From Paenibacillus_AP thailandensis (GTDB taxonomy: Bacteria; Bacillota; Bacilli; Paenibacillales; Paenibacillaceae): DNA of 64,000 nucleotides. The translations under genes were made by a program, and so were the position numbers. The first letter of the stretch is position 1. Every line of letters starts with the position of its first letter. Location: NCBI RefSeq assembly GCF_042685365.1, contig NZ_JBHUMY010000027.1, positions 1-64,000 on the forward strand, given 5' to 3'. The notes beneath the pieces are model-generated. The model made no database searches, was not told where the DNA came from, and was given only the letters and a program-made list of their open reading frames with translations. This document shows, piece by piece, positions 31,775 through 39,895 of the stretch.

Positions 31775-31817
31775 CATCCGTTGTCCAGCAAGCTTATCGA
31801 CAGGAGGATTTGAAACG

Positions 31818-33959
31818 ATGTCCAAATTAAAGCTGCTCGTGATCGGGAACGGCATGGCCGGAGTGAAATGCGTCGAGGAACTGCTTCGGCTGGCGCCGGA
31901 CCTGTACGAGATTACGATTATCGGGAGCGAACCCCATCCCAACTATAACCGGGTCATGCTCTCCAAGGTGTTGCAAGGAAATTGTTCGATCGAAGACATT
32001 GTCATTAACGATTGGAGCTGGTATGAGAAAAACGGCATCCGGCTCCTGACCGGCGTCACGGCGACCCGCATAGATACGGCCGGCAAGCGGGTGGAAACGT
32101 CCGACGGCACGGCATGGCCTTACGATCGGCTTATTCTGGCGACCGGCTCCGCGGCTTTTATCCCGCCCATTCCCGGTGCGGAGAAAAAAGGGGTGAGCGT
32201 CTTCCGCAGCGTCGAGGATTGCGAGCGGCTGATGGAGGCGGCGGGCAAGCACCGCAGGGCGGCCGTAATCGGCGGCGGGCTGCTGGGCCTGGAGGCGGCG
32301 CGGGGGCTGCTCCATCTCGGCATGGAAACGACAGTTGTCCATAACGCGCCGTATATTATGAACCGGCAGCTGGACCGGATTCCGGCGGAAATGCTGCAAT
32401 CCGAGCTGGAGCGTCAGGGAATGCGGTTCCTGCTTGGCAAACGTACCGAGCGGATTACGGGCTTTACGCGGGCGGATGGGCTCCGTTTTACCGACGGAAC
32501 GTCGCTCGACGCCGGCTTGGTCGTGCTGGCCGTCGGGATCAAGCCGCGCATCGAGCTCGCGGAAGGGACCCGGCTTGCCGTCAATCATGCCTTTATCGTG
32601 AACGACTATTTGCAGACGAACGTTCCGGATATTTACGCCGTCGGCGAGTGTGCCGAGCACCGAGGTATCGCGTACGGGCTGGTCGCCCCGCTATACGAGC
32701 AGGGCAAAGTGCTGGCCCGCGTGTTAAGCGGCATGAAAACCGAGCCATACCGGGGATCGGTCCCGTCGGCGCAGCTGAAAATTTCCGGCATCGACGTTTT
32801 TTCGGCGGGGAATATCCAGCAAGGGGACGGCGAAACCGCCTATCAGTCGTATGACGCGCTGCGCGGAACGTACAAAAAGGTGGTCATGTCCGGCGGCAAA
32901 ATAACGGGAGCCATTCTGTACGGCGACATTTCGGAGTCAAGCGAGTGGGTGGCGCATGTGAAGCGCGGCACCGACGCCGAAGCGCTGCTGCTGCGCAAGG
33001 CGGAGAACGGAGCCGTTGCGGAAGCGGCCGAGCGGCTGTCCGATTCGGACATCGTCTGCTCCTGCAACGGCGTTTGCAAATCGGTCATCGTCGACGCCGT
33101 TTGCAACGAAGGGTTAAAGACTGCGGACGAAGTCAAAGAGAGGACGAAAGCGTCGGGCTCCTGCGGCGGCTGCAGGCCGGTCGTCGAGTCGGTCATTCGG
33201 CTGGCGGTGCGGGAGGGCGGCTCATCAAGCAGAGAAAAGGCGATGCCGGTATGCCGGTGCAGCAGCCTGACCCCGAGCGAGTTCAAAGCGGCCGTGCTGG
33301 ACATAAGCGGAACGATGCCGCCGCTTGGCTGCCCGGTTTGCCGCAGCGCCGCGGGCTATTACTTGTCGCTGCAGTCGTCGGCTGACGGCCCGGGAGGTCC
33401 GCTGGCCGGCGAGGAAAGCCTCGGCGAGCCGCAGCTAGCCGTCCGGGCTTCGCTTGCAGCTGAAGCGGAACAGGCCGCGCGCGAAACGGCCGACCGGCTG
33501 CGTGCCGCCGTCGGGCGGCTCTCTTGGCCCGCGCGGACGACGGCGGCCGTATCGGCCTCGCCCCGGCTGCAAGCCGGCGTGCCGGTCAGCTCGGTCGGCA
33601 TTGCCGGAACGCCCGCCGGCTGGGAGGTCTATGCCGGAGGCTTCGACGAGCTGCCGGTAAGGCAAGCGGAATTGATCGGTTTTGCTTTATCGGCGGAGCA
33701 GGCGCTGGAGTTCGCTTTTGCTTGTCTGGAATGGTACAGGGATACCGCGTATTGGGGAGAGCCGGTCTGGAAGTGGCTGGAGCGTACCGGATTGACCGCG
33801 GTTCGGGAACGGCTGCTGGATGCCGGGATTCGCGGGGAGCTTTCGCTTCGGCTGGAAGGCAGGCTCCGCAAATGGGAGAATGCCGACTCTTCAGGCGACG
33901 GTTCCGGCCCGGAAGACGGCGCGGCATTATCGGAGAGGAGTGTCGTACATGAAGCTTGA
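31818..33959 (+). CDS. nasB: Assimilatory nitrate reductase electron-transfer subunit (NasB-type)
   Basis: 713 aa. The N-terminal half is a pyridine-nucleotide-disulfide oxidoreductase: FAD site VIGNGMAGVKCVEEL, LATGSAAFIPPIPG, NAD site VIGGGLLGLEAARGL and DIYAVGECAEH. A BFD-like [2Fe-2S] domain follows (CSCNGVCK, then SGSCGGCRPVV). Next is a second Cys-containing segment (CRCSSLT, LGCPVC), then a region resembling the C-terminal part of NirB (GWEVYAGGFDELPVRQAELIG, LEFAFACLEWYRDTAYW). The full sirohaem/[4Fe-4S] cysteine set is not visible, so it should pass electrons from NAD(P)H to NasC rather than reduce nitrite. RBS CAGGAGGAT precedes ATG 31818. Confidence 0.85.
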   Translation: MSKLKLLVIGNGMAGVKCVEELLRLAPDLYEITIIGSEPHPNYNRVMLSKVLQGNCSIEDIVINDWSWYEKNGIRLLTGVTATRIDTAGKRVETSDGTAWPYDRLILATGSAAFIPPIPGAEKKGVSVFRSVEDCERLMEAAGKHRRAAVIGGGLLGLEAARGLLHLGMETTVVHNAPYIMNRQLDRIPAEMLQSELERQGMRFLLGKRTERITGFTRADGLRFTDGTSLDAGLVVLAVGIKPRIELAEGTRLAVNHAFIVNDYLQTNVPDIYAVGECAEHRGIAYGLVAPLYEQGKVLARVLSGMKTEPYRGSVPSAQLKISGIDVFSAGNIQQGDGETAYQSYDALRGTYKKVVMSGGKITGAILYGDISESSEWVAHVKRGTDAEALLLRKAENGAVAEAAERLSDSDIVCSCNGVCKSVIVDAVCNEGLKTADEVKERTKASGSCGGCRPVVESVIRLAVREGGSSSREKAMPVCRCSSLTPSEFKAAVLDISGTMPPLGCPVCRSAAGYYLSLQSSADGPGGPLAGEESLGEPQLAVRASLAAEAEQAARETADRLRAAVGRLSWPARTTAAVSASPRLQAGVPVSSVGIAGTPAGWEVYAGGFDELPVRQAELIGFALSAEQALEFAFACLEWYRDTAYWGEPVWKWLERTGLTAVRERLLDAGIRGELSLRLEGRLRKWENADSSGDGSGPEDGAALSERSVVHEA

Positions 33960-36045
33960 TTGGAAGGCGGAAAGCATGGATACGCAATGCCCGTTCTGCA
34001 GCGTTCAATGCAAAATGACCGTAAAGCCGCAGCCCGGAGCGGCTGCAGGGGCAATGGATTATATAACGGAAGGCCGAATGAACGCGGCGTCGGAAGGGCG
34101 GCTGTGCGTCAAGGGGATGAATGCCATCCAGCATGCGGAAAGCCCGGAGCGGCTGCTTACGCCGATGGTCAAGTCGAACGGGCGCTTCGTCCGGGCGAGT
34201 TGGGAGGAAGCGCTGGATCGAATCGTTTCCCGGTGGCAGGCGATCCGCGAGGAGAACGGGAACGACGCCGTCGGCGTATACGGCGGCGGGTCGCTGACGA
34301 ACGAAAGCGCCTATCTGCTCGGAAAATTCGCCCGAATTGCGCTCGGGACGCGTTACATCGATTATAACGGGAGGTTCTGCATGTCGGCGGCGGCTTCGGC
34401 CGGCGTGAAGACGTTTGGCGTCGACAGGGGCTTAACGAATCGACTGGATGAAATTCCGCTGGCGAAATGCATTATTTTGGCGGGAACGAACATTGCGGAA
34501 TGCCAGCCGACGCTCATGCCTTACTTCACGAAAGCGCGGGATAACGGCGCGTTTATGATCGTCATCGATCCGCGCGAGACGGCAACGGCGGAGCTGGCGG
34601 ATTTGCATTTGAAGGTGAAGCCGGGAACGGACGCGGTTCTGGTCAGCGCGATGCTGAAAATGATCGTGGACGAAGGATGGATCGACGAAGCGTTTATTCG
34701 GGAGCGGACCAATGGGTTCGAGCACATGAAGGAGAAGCTTGGAGAGCTCCGGCTTGACGATTGCGCGAAGGTTACGGGTGTCGAGCTGAGAGACATCCGC
34801 AAGGCAGCCGCCGCCTACGCGCTGGCGGAGACCGGCATGATTTTCACGGCGCGCGGCGTGGAGCAGCATGCGGACGGCCATATGGCGGTGCGCAATTATT
34901 TGAACATGGCGCTCGTATGCGGCAAGATCGGACGGGAAGGATGCGGTTACGGCGCGGTTACCGGCCAGGGCAACGGCCAAGGGGGACGGGAGCACGGGCA
35001 AAAGGCCGATCAGCTCCCCGGCTACCGGCTGATCGAAAACGAGCGGGACCGCGCCGCCGTGGCCGCCGTTTGGGGCGTTCCGGCGGAGGAGCTTCCGGGC
35101 AAAGGCGTCTCGGCGTATGAAATGATGGAGCTCGTTCATAAGCGGGATATCCGCTCCTTGTTCGTCATGGGCTCCAATCCGGTCGTTTCCAACCCGCAGG
35201 CCGGCTTCGTCGAAGAAGGGTTGAAGCGGCTCGATTTTCTCGTGGTGGCCGATATGTTCATGTCCGAAACGGCGGCAATGGCCGACGTCGTCTTGCCGGT
35301 AACGTCCTATCTCGAGAACGAAGGGACGTTGACCAATCTGGAAGGCCGCGTCCTGCTCCGCGAAGCGGGGCGGCCGGCGCCGGGAGAAGCGCGGCACGAC
35401 TGGCAAATCTTGTGCGAGCTTGCGTCGAGGCTGGATAAAGCGCCGTATTTTTCGTTTGATTCCGCGGAGGCGATCTTCAACGAGCTGCGGGCGGCAAGCC
35501 GGGGCGGAGCGGCCGATTATTACGGCATCACGTACGAGAGGCTGCGCAGGGAGGAAGGCGTCTATTGGCCGTGCCCGGACGAGAATCATCCCGGCACGCC
35601 GCGGCTGTTTGCGGATAAGTTCGCGCACGCCGACGGCCGAGCCGTATTCGCCGAGCCGGTGCTGCAGCCCGCCGCCGAACAGGCATGCGACGATTATCCG
35701 CTTATTCTAACGAACGGCCGGCTGCTGCCGCATTATTTGACCGGAGTGCAGACGCGCCGCAGCCCAAGGCTCGCCGCCCGCGAGATGGTCAATTCGCTCG
35801 AAATCCATCCGGGCACGGCGCGCCGGTACGGGATTGAGGACGGAGCGCTTGTCGAGGTGCGCTCGAAGCGCGGCGCTTTTGTCGTCCGCTGCCGGTACCG
35901 TCCGGACATCCGGGAGGATACCGTCTTTTCGGCGATGCATTGGGGCGGCATGCAGAACGTGAATCTGGCGACGAATCCGAAGCTGGACCCGTTCTGCCGG
36001 ATGCCGGATTTTAAAGCAAGCGCGGTTGCGGTCCGGCCGTTGTAA
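33949..36045 (+). CDS. nasC: Assimilatory nitrate reductase catalytic subunit
   Basis: 698 aa molybdopterin oxidoreductase. The N-terminal [4Fe-4S] ligands are CPFCSVQC with a fourth Cys in EGRLCVKG. The bis-MGD domains follow (YGGGSLTNESAYLLGKFARI, NGRFCMSAAASAGVKTFGVDRG, ITGTNIAECQP-like AGTNIAECQPTLMPYF, RGVEQHADGH) and a C-terminal MGD-binding barrel (LTGVQTRRSPRL). ATG 33949 overlaps nasB by 11 bases, with CGGAGAGGAG upstream. Reduces nitrate to nitrite using electrons from NasB. No nitrite reductase gene is in the window. Confidence 0.92.
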   Translation: MKLDWKAESMDTQCPFCSVQCKMTVKPQPGAAAGAMDYITEGRMNAASEGRLCVKGMNAIQHAESPERLLTPMVKSNGRFVRASWEEALDRIVSRWQAIREENGNDAVGVYGGGSLTNESAYLLGKFARIALGTRYIDYNGRFCMSAAASAGVKTFGVDRGLTNRLDEIPLAKCIILAGTNIAECQPTLMPYFTKARDNGAFMIVIDPRETATAELADLHLKVKPGTDAVLVSAMLKMIVDEGWIDEAFIRERTNGFEHMKEKLGELRLDDCAKVTGVELRDIRKAAAAYALAETGMIFTARGVEQHADGHMAVRNYLNMALVCGKIGREGCGYGAVTGQGNGQGGREHGQKADQLPGYRLIENERDRAAVAAVWGVPAEELPGKGVSAYEMMELVHKRDIRSLFVMGSNPVVSNPQAGFVEEGLKRLDFLVVADMFMSETAAMADVVLPVTSYLENEGTLTNLEGRVLLREAGRPAPGEARHDWQILCELASRLDKAPYFSFDSAEAIFNELRAASRGGAADYYGITYERLRREEGVYWPCPDENHPGTPRLFADKFAHADGRAVFAEPVLQPAAEQACDDYPLILTNGRLLPHYLTGVQTRRSPRLAAREMVNSLEIHPGTARRYGIEDGALVEVRSKRGAFVVRCRYRPDIREDTVFSAMHWGGMQNVNLATNPKLDPFCRMPDFKASAVAVRPL

Positions 36046-36130
36046 CGGTAAAGAGCCGGAGACAGCTCGGATTGCCAAACGATCGGGATTGCTTGCAGGG
36101 AATCGTGCGTTTCGGAAGGAGGCAGACAGG

Positions 36131-36760
36131 ATGGAACGGACGGAGGTAAGGATAGCCGGCGCCGGTTATGGGCTGGAAGGACTCATATTGGCCGGAGGCC
36201 AAGCGAGACGGATGGCCGGAACGGCGAAAGGGAGCTTGCTCGTAGGCGGTGTGCCGATTGCCGAAACGATCGCGTCTCAAATGAGGCGCGCGTGCGGCAC
36301 GGTCGCGATCGCCGTCGCGGATATCAAGCAAGCCGCTCCGTATGCGGGGCTGAACGCCGAATTCTATATCGATCCGCAGCCGGATTGCGGTCCGCTTGGC
36401 GCGCTGCATGCGGCGTTAGAACGGTCGAAGCTCGGACTTGTATGGGTATCCGCATGCGATATGCCTTTCGCTTCGGCGAAGGCCGCTTCGGTCATGGCCG
36501 AGGCGCTCCGGGCCTCAGACGCGCAAGCGGCCGTCCCGCTCGTCGGCGGCCGGCTGCATCCGCTGCAGGCGGTGTATCGCGCCGATTGCGCGGAAGCGGC
36601 CGGCAGCTGCCTTGCGGCCGGCGATTACCGCATGCATGCGTTGCTGGAGCGTGTCCGCGTCATACGGGTGACGGAGGAGCAATTTGCACGGGAAGGAGTC
36701 GATTGCCGCTTCGTGACGAACATTAACACGCCGGAGGACTATCGTCGGCTGTTCGCCTGA
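36131..36760 (+). CDS. mobA: Molybdenum cofactor guanylyltransferase
   Basis: 209 aa. The N-terminal nucleotidyltransferase motif LILAGGQARRMAGTAKG is a relaxed version of LAGGxSxRMGxDK, keeping the Lys. VSACDMPFAS provides the metal-binding Asp, and VPLVGGRLHPLQAVY is a MobA hallmark. It adds GMP to molybdopterin to make MGD for NasC. Start ATG 36131 follows GGAAGGAGG. Confidence 0.88.
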   Translation: MERTEVRIAGAGYGLEGLILAGGQARRMAGTAKGSLLVGGVPIAETIASQMRRACGTVAIAVADIKQAAPYAGLNAEFYIDPQPDCGPLGALHAALERSKLGLVWVSACDMPFASAKAASVMAEALRASDAQAAVPLVGGRLHPLQAVYRADCAEAAGSCLAAGDYRMHALLERVRVIRVTEEQFAREGVDCRFVTNINTPEDYRRLFA

Positions 36761-36813
36761 GCCCCGGCGGCTAGTATGCCTAATGTCGAAGGTTTAAGGA
36801 AGGGGAGAGAACG

Positions 36814-37419
36814 ATGGAACGAATTCAGGAACGCGAGCCTTACGTTTATCAAATTACGGGCTACAAAAACACCGGGAAAACAAGCCTCGTCTGCCGGCTG
36901 GTCGCCTTATGGAGCATTCAGGGTCTGCCGGCGGCGACGATCAAGCATGACGCCCATCATTTTCAAATCGACCGTTCCGGCAGCGATACTTGGAAGCATC
37001 AGCAGGCGGGCGCATGCTGGACGGCCATTACGTCGCGGCTGCAAACCGCCATTTTGCAGAAGGAAGCGACGGAGCTGGAGCAGCTGGCGGCGATGGCGCC
37101 GGCGGATGCGATCGTGCTGGTCGAAGGGTTTAAGCATGCCGCTTATCCGAAGCTGTTCATGGCCCGGACGGAAGAGGATTTGAAGCTGCTCGGGGAGCTG
37201 GACAACCTTGATGCGGTCGTCCTTTGGCCGGAATTGGACGCGGAGCGGGTGGCCAAGGAGACGGCTTCCGGGATTCGATTGTTCGGACGAGATGAAACGG
37301 CGAAGATCGCCGGTCATATTTTAGAGCGCATCGGCTATGCGGGAAGAGGCGGCGTCCGGAACTGCGAAGCCGCCGAGGCGGATGCCGCGATGGCGGTGCG
37401 GGCTACAGCCGGTCGTTAA
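36814..37419 (+). CDS. mobB: Molybdopterin-guanine dinucleotide biosynthesis protein B
   Basis: 201 aa GTP-binding protein. P-loop QITGYKNTGKTSLVCRL, the MobB motif TIKHDAHHFQIDRSGSDTWKHQQAGA and VEGFKHAAYPKL. It assists MobA, probably as nucleotide carrier. AAGGGGAGAG precedes ATG 36814. The last 17 bases overlap the end of the convergent acetyltransferase gene. Confidence 0.9.
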   Translation: MERIQEREPYVYQITGYKNTGKTSLVCRLVALWSIQGLPAATIKHDAHHFQIDRSGSDTWKHQQAGACWTAITSRLQTAILQKEATELEQLAAMAPADAIVLVEGFKHAAYPKLFMARTEEDLKLLGELDNLDAVVLWPELDAERVAKETASGIRLFGRDETAKIAGHILERIGYAGRGGVRNCEAAEADAAMAVRATAGR

Positions 37420-37966
37420 GCAGCGCCCAGCGGGTATGGTCTTCCCATTCGCCGTTAATTTTCAAATAGTTGCGCGAGACCCCTTCCTGTTGGAAGCCAA
37501 GCTTCTGAACGACGCGGAGCGACGGCAGGTTAAGCGGCATGACGGCCGCTTCGATCCGATGCAGGTCCAGTCCGTCGAACGCATAGCGGATAACGGCCCG
37601 CAGCGCTTCGGTCATGTAGCCCTTGTTGCGCTCCTCGAAATCCATCCGGTAACCGAGACGGCAGGAGAGAAACGGGCCCCGTTCGATATTTTCGAGAGTG
37701 ATGCAGCCGATGATCGTTTCGTCGTCTTCATCTTCTTTTTTGAACATCCATACTTGAAACATTTGGCCGTCCTCGATTTTCCGCTTATGGTTCCGAAGCA
37801 TTCGGGACTGATGCTCTACGGTGTAATATTCCGGCGTGCGCAGCGGTTCCCATTGCCGGAGATGGTCTTTGTTGCGGGTGAAAAAATCGAGAACTTGCCC
37901 GGCATAGGACTCGTCCAGAAGATTCAGTTTTAGTTGTTCCGTTTGAATGACCGTTTGCGTTGTCAT
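37403..37966 (-). CDS. GNAT acetyltransferase, RimJ/RimL family
   Basis: 187 aa GNAT fold. The acetyl-CoA loop region reads LGYRMDFEERNKGYMTEAL, preceded by the beta4 strand IIGCITLENI and followed by RIEAAVMPLNLPSLRVVQKLGFQQEG and a WEDHTRWALL ending typical of RimJ-like N-acetylators. Substrate unknown (ribosomal protein N-terminus in RimJ). It lies 15 bases after the TPR gene in the same minus-strand operon, and its 3' end overlaps mobB. Confidence 0.88.
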   Translation of the reverse strand: MTTQTVIQTEQLKLNLLDESYAGQVLDFFTRNKDHLRQWEPLRTPEYYTVEHQSRMLRNHKRKIEDGQMFQVWMFKKEDEDDETIIGCITLENIERGPFLSCRLGYRMDFEERNKGYMTEALRAVIRYAFDGLDLHRIEAAVMPLNLPSLRVVQKLGFQQEGVSRNYLKINGEWEDHTRWALLNDRL

Positions 37967-37981
37967 GAATGAATTCCCCGT

Positions 37982-38461
37982 TCAGTTCCAAATTTGATCC
38001 AGTTTGTCCGAGTAGAAGGCGATGGCCCGTTTGTAGTCCGTTATTCCGGGGTCGCCGCTCGTTTCGGCGATTTCGGCAAGAAGCAGCTTCATGGCTTCGG
38101 CATGATCGCCCAGGTTGTAAAGCGCCATCGCATGGAAAACGCGAAATTCGCGGCGCTCCGGATATTTCGCTCTTGCTTTGCGGAACAAGGCGTCGGCATC
38201 TTCGTAACGGCCAAGCGTCCGGTATGTGCTGCCGAGACCGAGCAAAGCTCCGCGTTCGTCTTCCTCCGGCAAGCCGATTCGGATCGCTTCCTCGTAATAC
38301 GGCACCGCTTCCCGCTCCAGCCCAAGCGAATCGCAAGTCCAGGCGAGCTGGTAGAGAATCTCGGCGTTCCCCGGATTGTCGTTATGTAACGCCGACAGCA
38401 ATTGTTTCGCTTCCTCGCCGTTTCCGGCTTGACGAAGCTCGATGGCGCGTTTGATCGTCAT
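37982..38461 (-). CDS. Tetratricopeptide repeat protein
   Basis: 159 aa, essentially all TPR helices: NAEILYQLAWTCDSLGLEREAVPYYEEAI, then a near-canonical unit from GALLGLGSTYRTLGRYEDA and a third from FRVFHAMALYNLGDHAEAM. No signal peptide or membrane segment, so a cytosolic scaffold is expected. It is the middle gene of gluQ-TPR-rimJ, separated from both neighbours by 15 bases. Partner unknown. Confidence 0.85.
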   Translation of the reverse strand: MTIKRAIELRQAGNGEEAKQLLSALHNDNPGNAEILYQLAWTCDSLGLEREAVPYYEEAIRIGLPEEDERGALLGLGSTYRTLGRYEDADALFRKARAKYPERREFRVFHAMALYNLGDHAEAMKLLLAEIAETSGDPGITDYKRAIAFYSDKLDQIWN

Positions 38462-38476
38462 GATTGAACATCCTCT

Positions 38477-39457
38477 CTATTCACCGAAGGAATGCAGCTC
38501 GGCGACATTTTTTTCCGTAATCACAACAGGTTCCTTAGGCAGCTTTCCGAGATCGAACCGTTCAACCAGCTGCGAAGGCGAGATGGGCTCTTTCTCCGGA
38601 TTTAACCCTGCGCGGGCGGCGAGCCAACCGGCGACTTGCTCGGGCTTGGCGCCCCGCTTACGCAGCGCGGCGATGGAAAGGTCGCCGTGGCGCTTGGCGA
38701 GCCGCTTCCCGTCCGTTCCGATAAACAGCGGGACGTGGGCGAAGCGTGGAGCCGGCAAGTCCAAAGCTTCGTACAGCATTAGCTGCCGGGTCGTGGAATC
38801 CATCAGATCGTAGCCGCGCAGCACATCCGTTATGCCCATCGCCGCATCGTCCACGACGACGGCGAGCTGATAGCTGATAATGCCGTCCGCCCGTTGAACG
38901 ACGAAATCGCCGCCGGCGCCTGGGGGGAAGCGGACAGGGCCTGCCGCTCCGTCTACGAACGAGACCGGTTCTCCGGAGATTTTGAACCGCAATGACGGAG
39001 TTTTTGCAGCTGCTTTTACCAATCGTTCCTCTTCGGTAAGATACCGGCATGTCCCGGGATAAGCGGGTCCTTCGGAGGCCAGTCCGTGCGGAGCGGCGGC
39101 CACGGCAAGCAGCTCGGCACGGCTGCAATAACATGGATAGAGCAGCCCTTTGTTCTCCAATCTGCGCAGCGCTTCTTCATAGAAAGGGAGTCTTTCGCTT
39201 TGCGTGTAAGGCGCGCACGGTCCGCCGATATCCGGTCCTTCGTCCCAATCGAGCCCAAGCCAGCGCAAATCGTCCAAAGCCTGCTGCGCGTATTGGGGTT
39301 TCGAACGGGGCTTGTCGATATCTTCCATGCGGAGGATATACCGTCCATTCGAGCGGCGGATCTGCAGCCATGACAGCAGAGCTGTCCATGCGTTGCCGAT
39401 ATGCATTTCGCCGGAAGGCGTAGGGGCGAATCGCCCGCGGACCGGAGTTGCCGCCAT
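38477..39457 (-). CDS. gluQ: Glutamyl-queuosine tRNA(Asp) synthetase
   Basis: 326 aa, a truncated class I glutamyl-tRNA synthetase lacking the anticodon-binding domain. It has the HIGH-like MHIGNAWTALLSWL, the zinc-type cysteines in YPCYCSRAEL and YPGTCRYL, and the KMSKS-like GKRLAKRHGDLSI. The enzyme attaches glutamate to queuosine-34 of tRNA(Asp). Its substrate, tRNA-Asp(GTC), is encoded immediately upstream on the same strand. Start is ATG 39457 with AAAGGACG upstream. Confidence 0.92.
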   Translation of the reverse strand: MAATPVRGRFAPTPSGEMHIGNAWTALLSWLQIRRSNGRYILRMEDIDKPRSKPQYAQQALDDLRWLGLDWDEGPDIGGPCAPYTQSERLPFYEEALRRLENKGLLYPCYCSRAELLAVAAAPHGLASEGPAYPGTCRYLTEEERLVKAAAKTPSLRFKISGEPVSFVDGAAGPVRFPPGAGGDFVVQRADGIISYQLAVVVDDAAMGITDVLRGYDLMDSTTRQLMLYEALDLPAPRFAHVPLFIGTDGKRLAKRHGDLSIAALRKRGAKPEQVAGWLAARAGLNPEKEPISPSQLVERFDLGKLPKEPVVITEKNVAELHSFGE

Positions 39458-39598
39458 ATGAGCATCGTCCTTTCTAAAAAGATAAGAATATATACGTTTT
39501 CGTTAGAAGTTATCTTATATTTCTTGCCGAAACGATTTCGTCTTTATGACTTGGATTGAGAAGAGCGTTTCGGCTTGCAAGACAAAAAAAGTTAAGCG

Positions 39599-39632
39599 AA
39601 AAAACGAGCAGGGAGGCTGAACTCTCTGCTCG
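39599..39632 (-). terminator. Terminator between tRNA-Asp and gluQ
   Basis: Minus strand: CGAGCAGAGAG (39632-39622) pairs with CTCCCTGCTCG (39615-39605), one mismatch, followed by six T residues (39604-39599). It ends the tRNA transcript; some readthrough into gluQ is possible. Confidence 0.85.
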
Positions 39633-39648
39633 TGCATTTGAAATATAG

Positions 39649-39725
39649 TGGCGGAGCTGACGGGATTCGAACCCGCGGTCTCCTGCGTGACAGGCAGGCA
39701 TGTTAGGCCTCTACACCACAGCTCC
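39649..39725 (-). tRNA. tRNA-Asp (anticodon GTC), CCA encoded
   Basis: 77 bases on the minus strand. The acceptor stem GGAGCTG pairs with CAGCTCC, the anticodon loop CTGTCAC carries GTC, the T-loop is GGTTCGAATCC, and the sequence ends GCCA with CCA encoded. GTC is the tRNA species that carries queuosine at the wobble position. Confidence 0.97.
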
Positions 39726-39895
39726 AGGAACAACACAAGTTCGATTCTACCACGATCGACGATTTCCGCGCAACCATTATTTATTATTGCTCCGTTTTAT
39801 CGCTTGTATGCCCGGCGGATTGCCGCTCATCTGGCGCCGGCATCGGCCGGCTTGCTATAATGATAGCATTAGAGAAAGATAGGAGTTATAACATC

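Noticed and set aside
34432..35628. 398-aa minus-strand frame inside nasC
   Set aside because: Fully antisense to the nitrate reductase gene; no domain, no plausible ribosome site.
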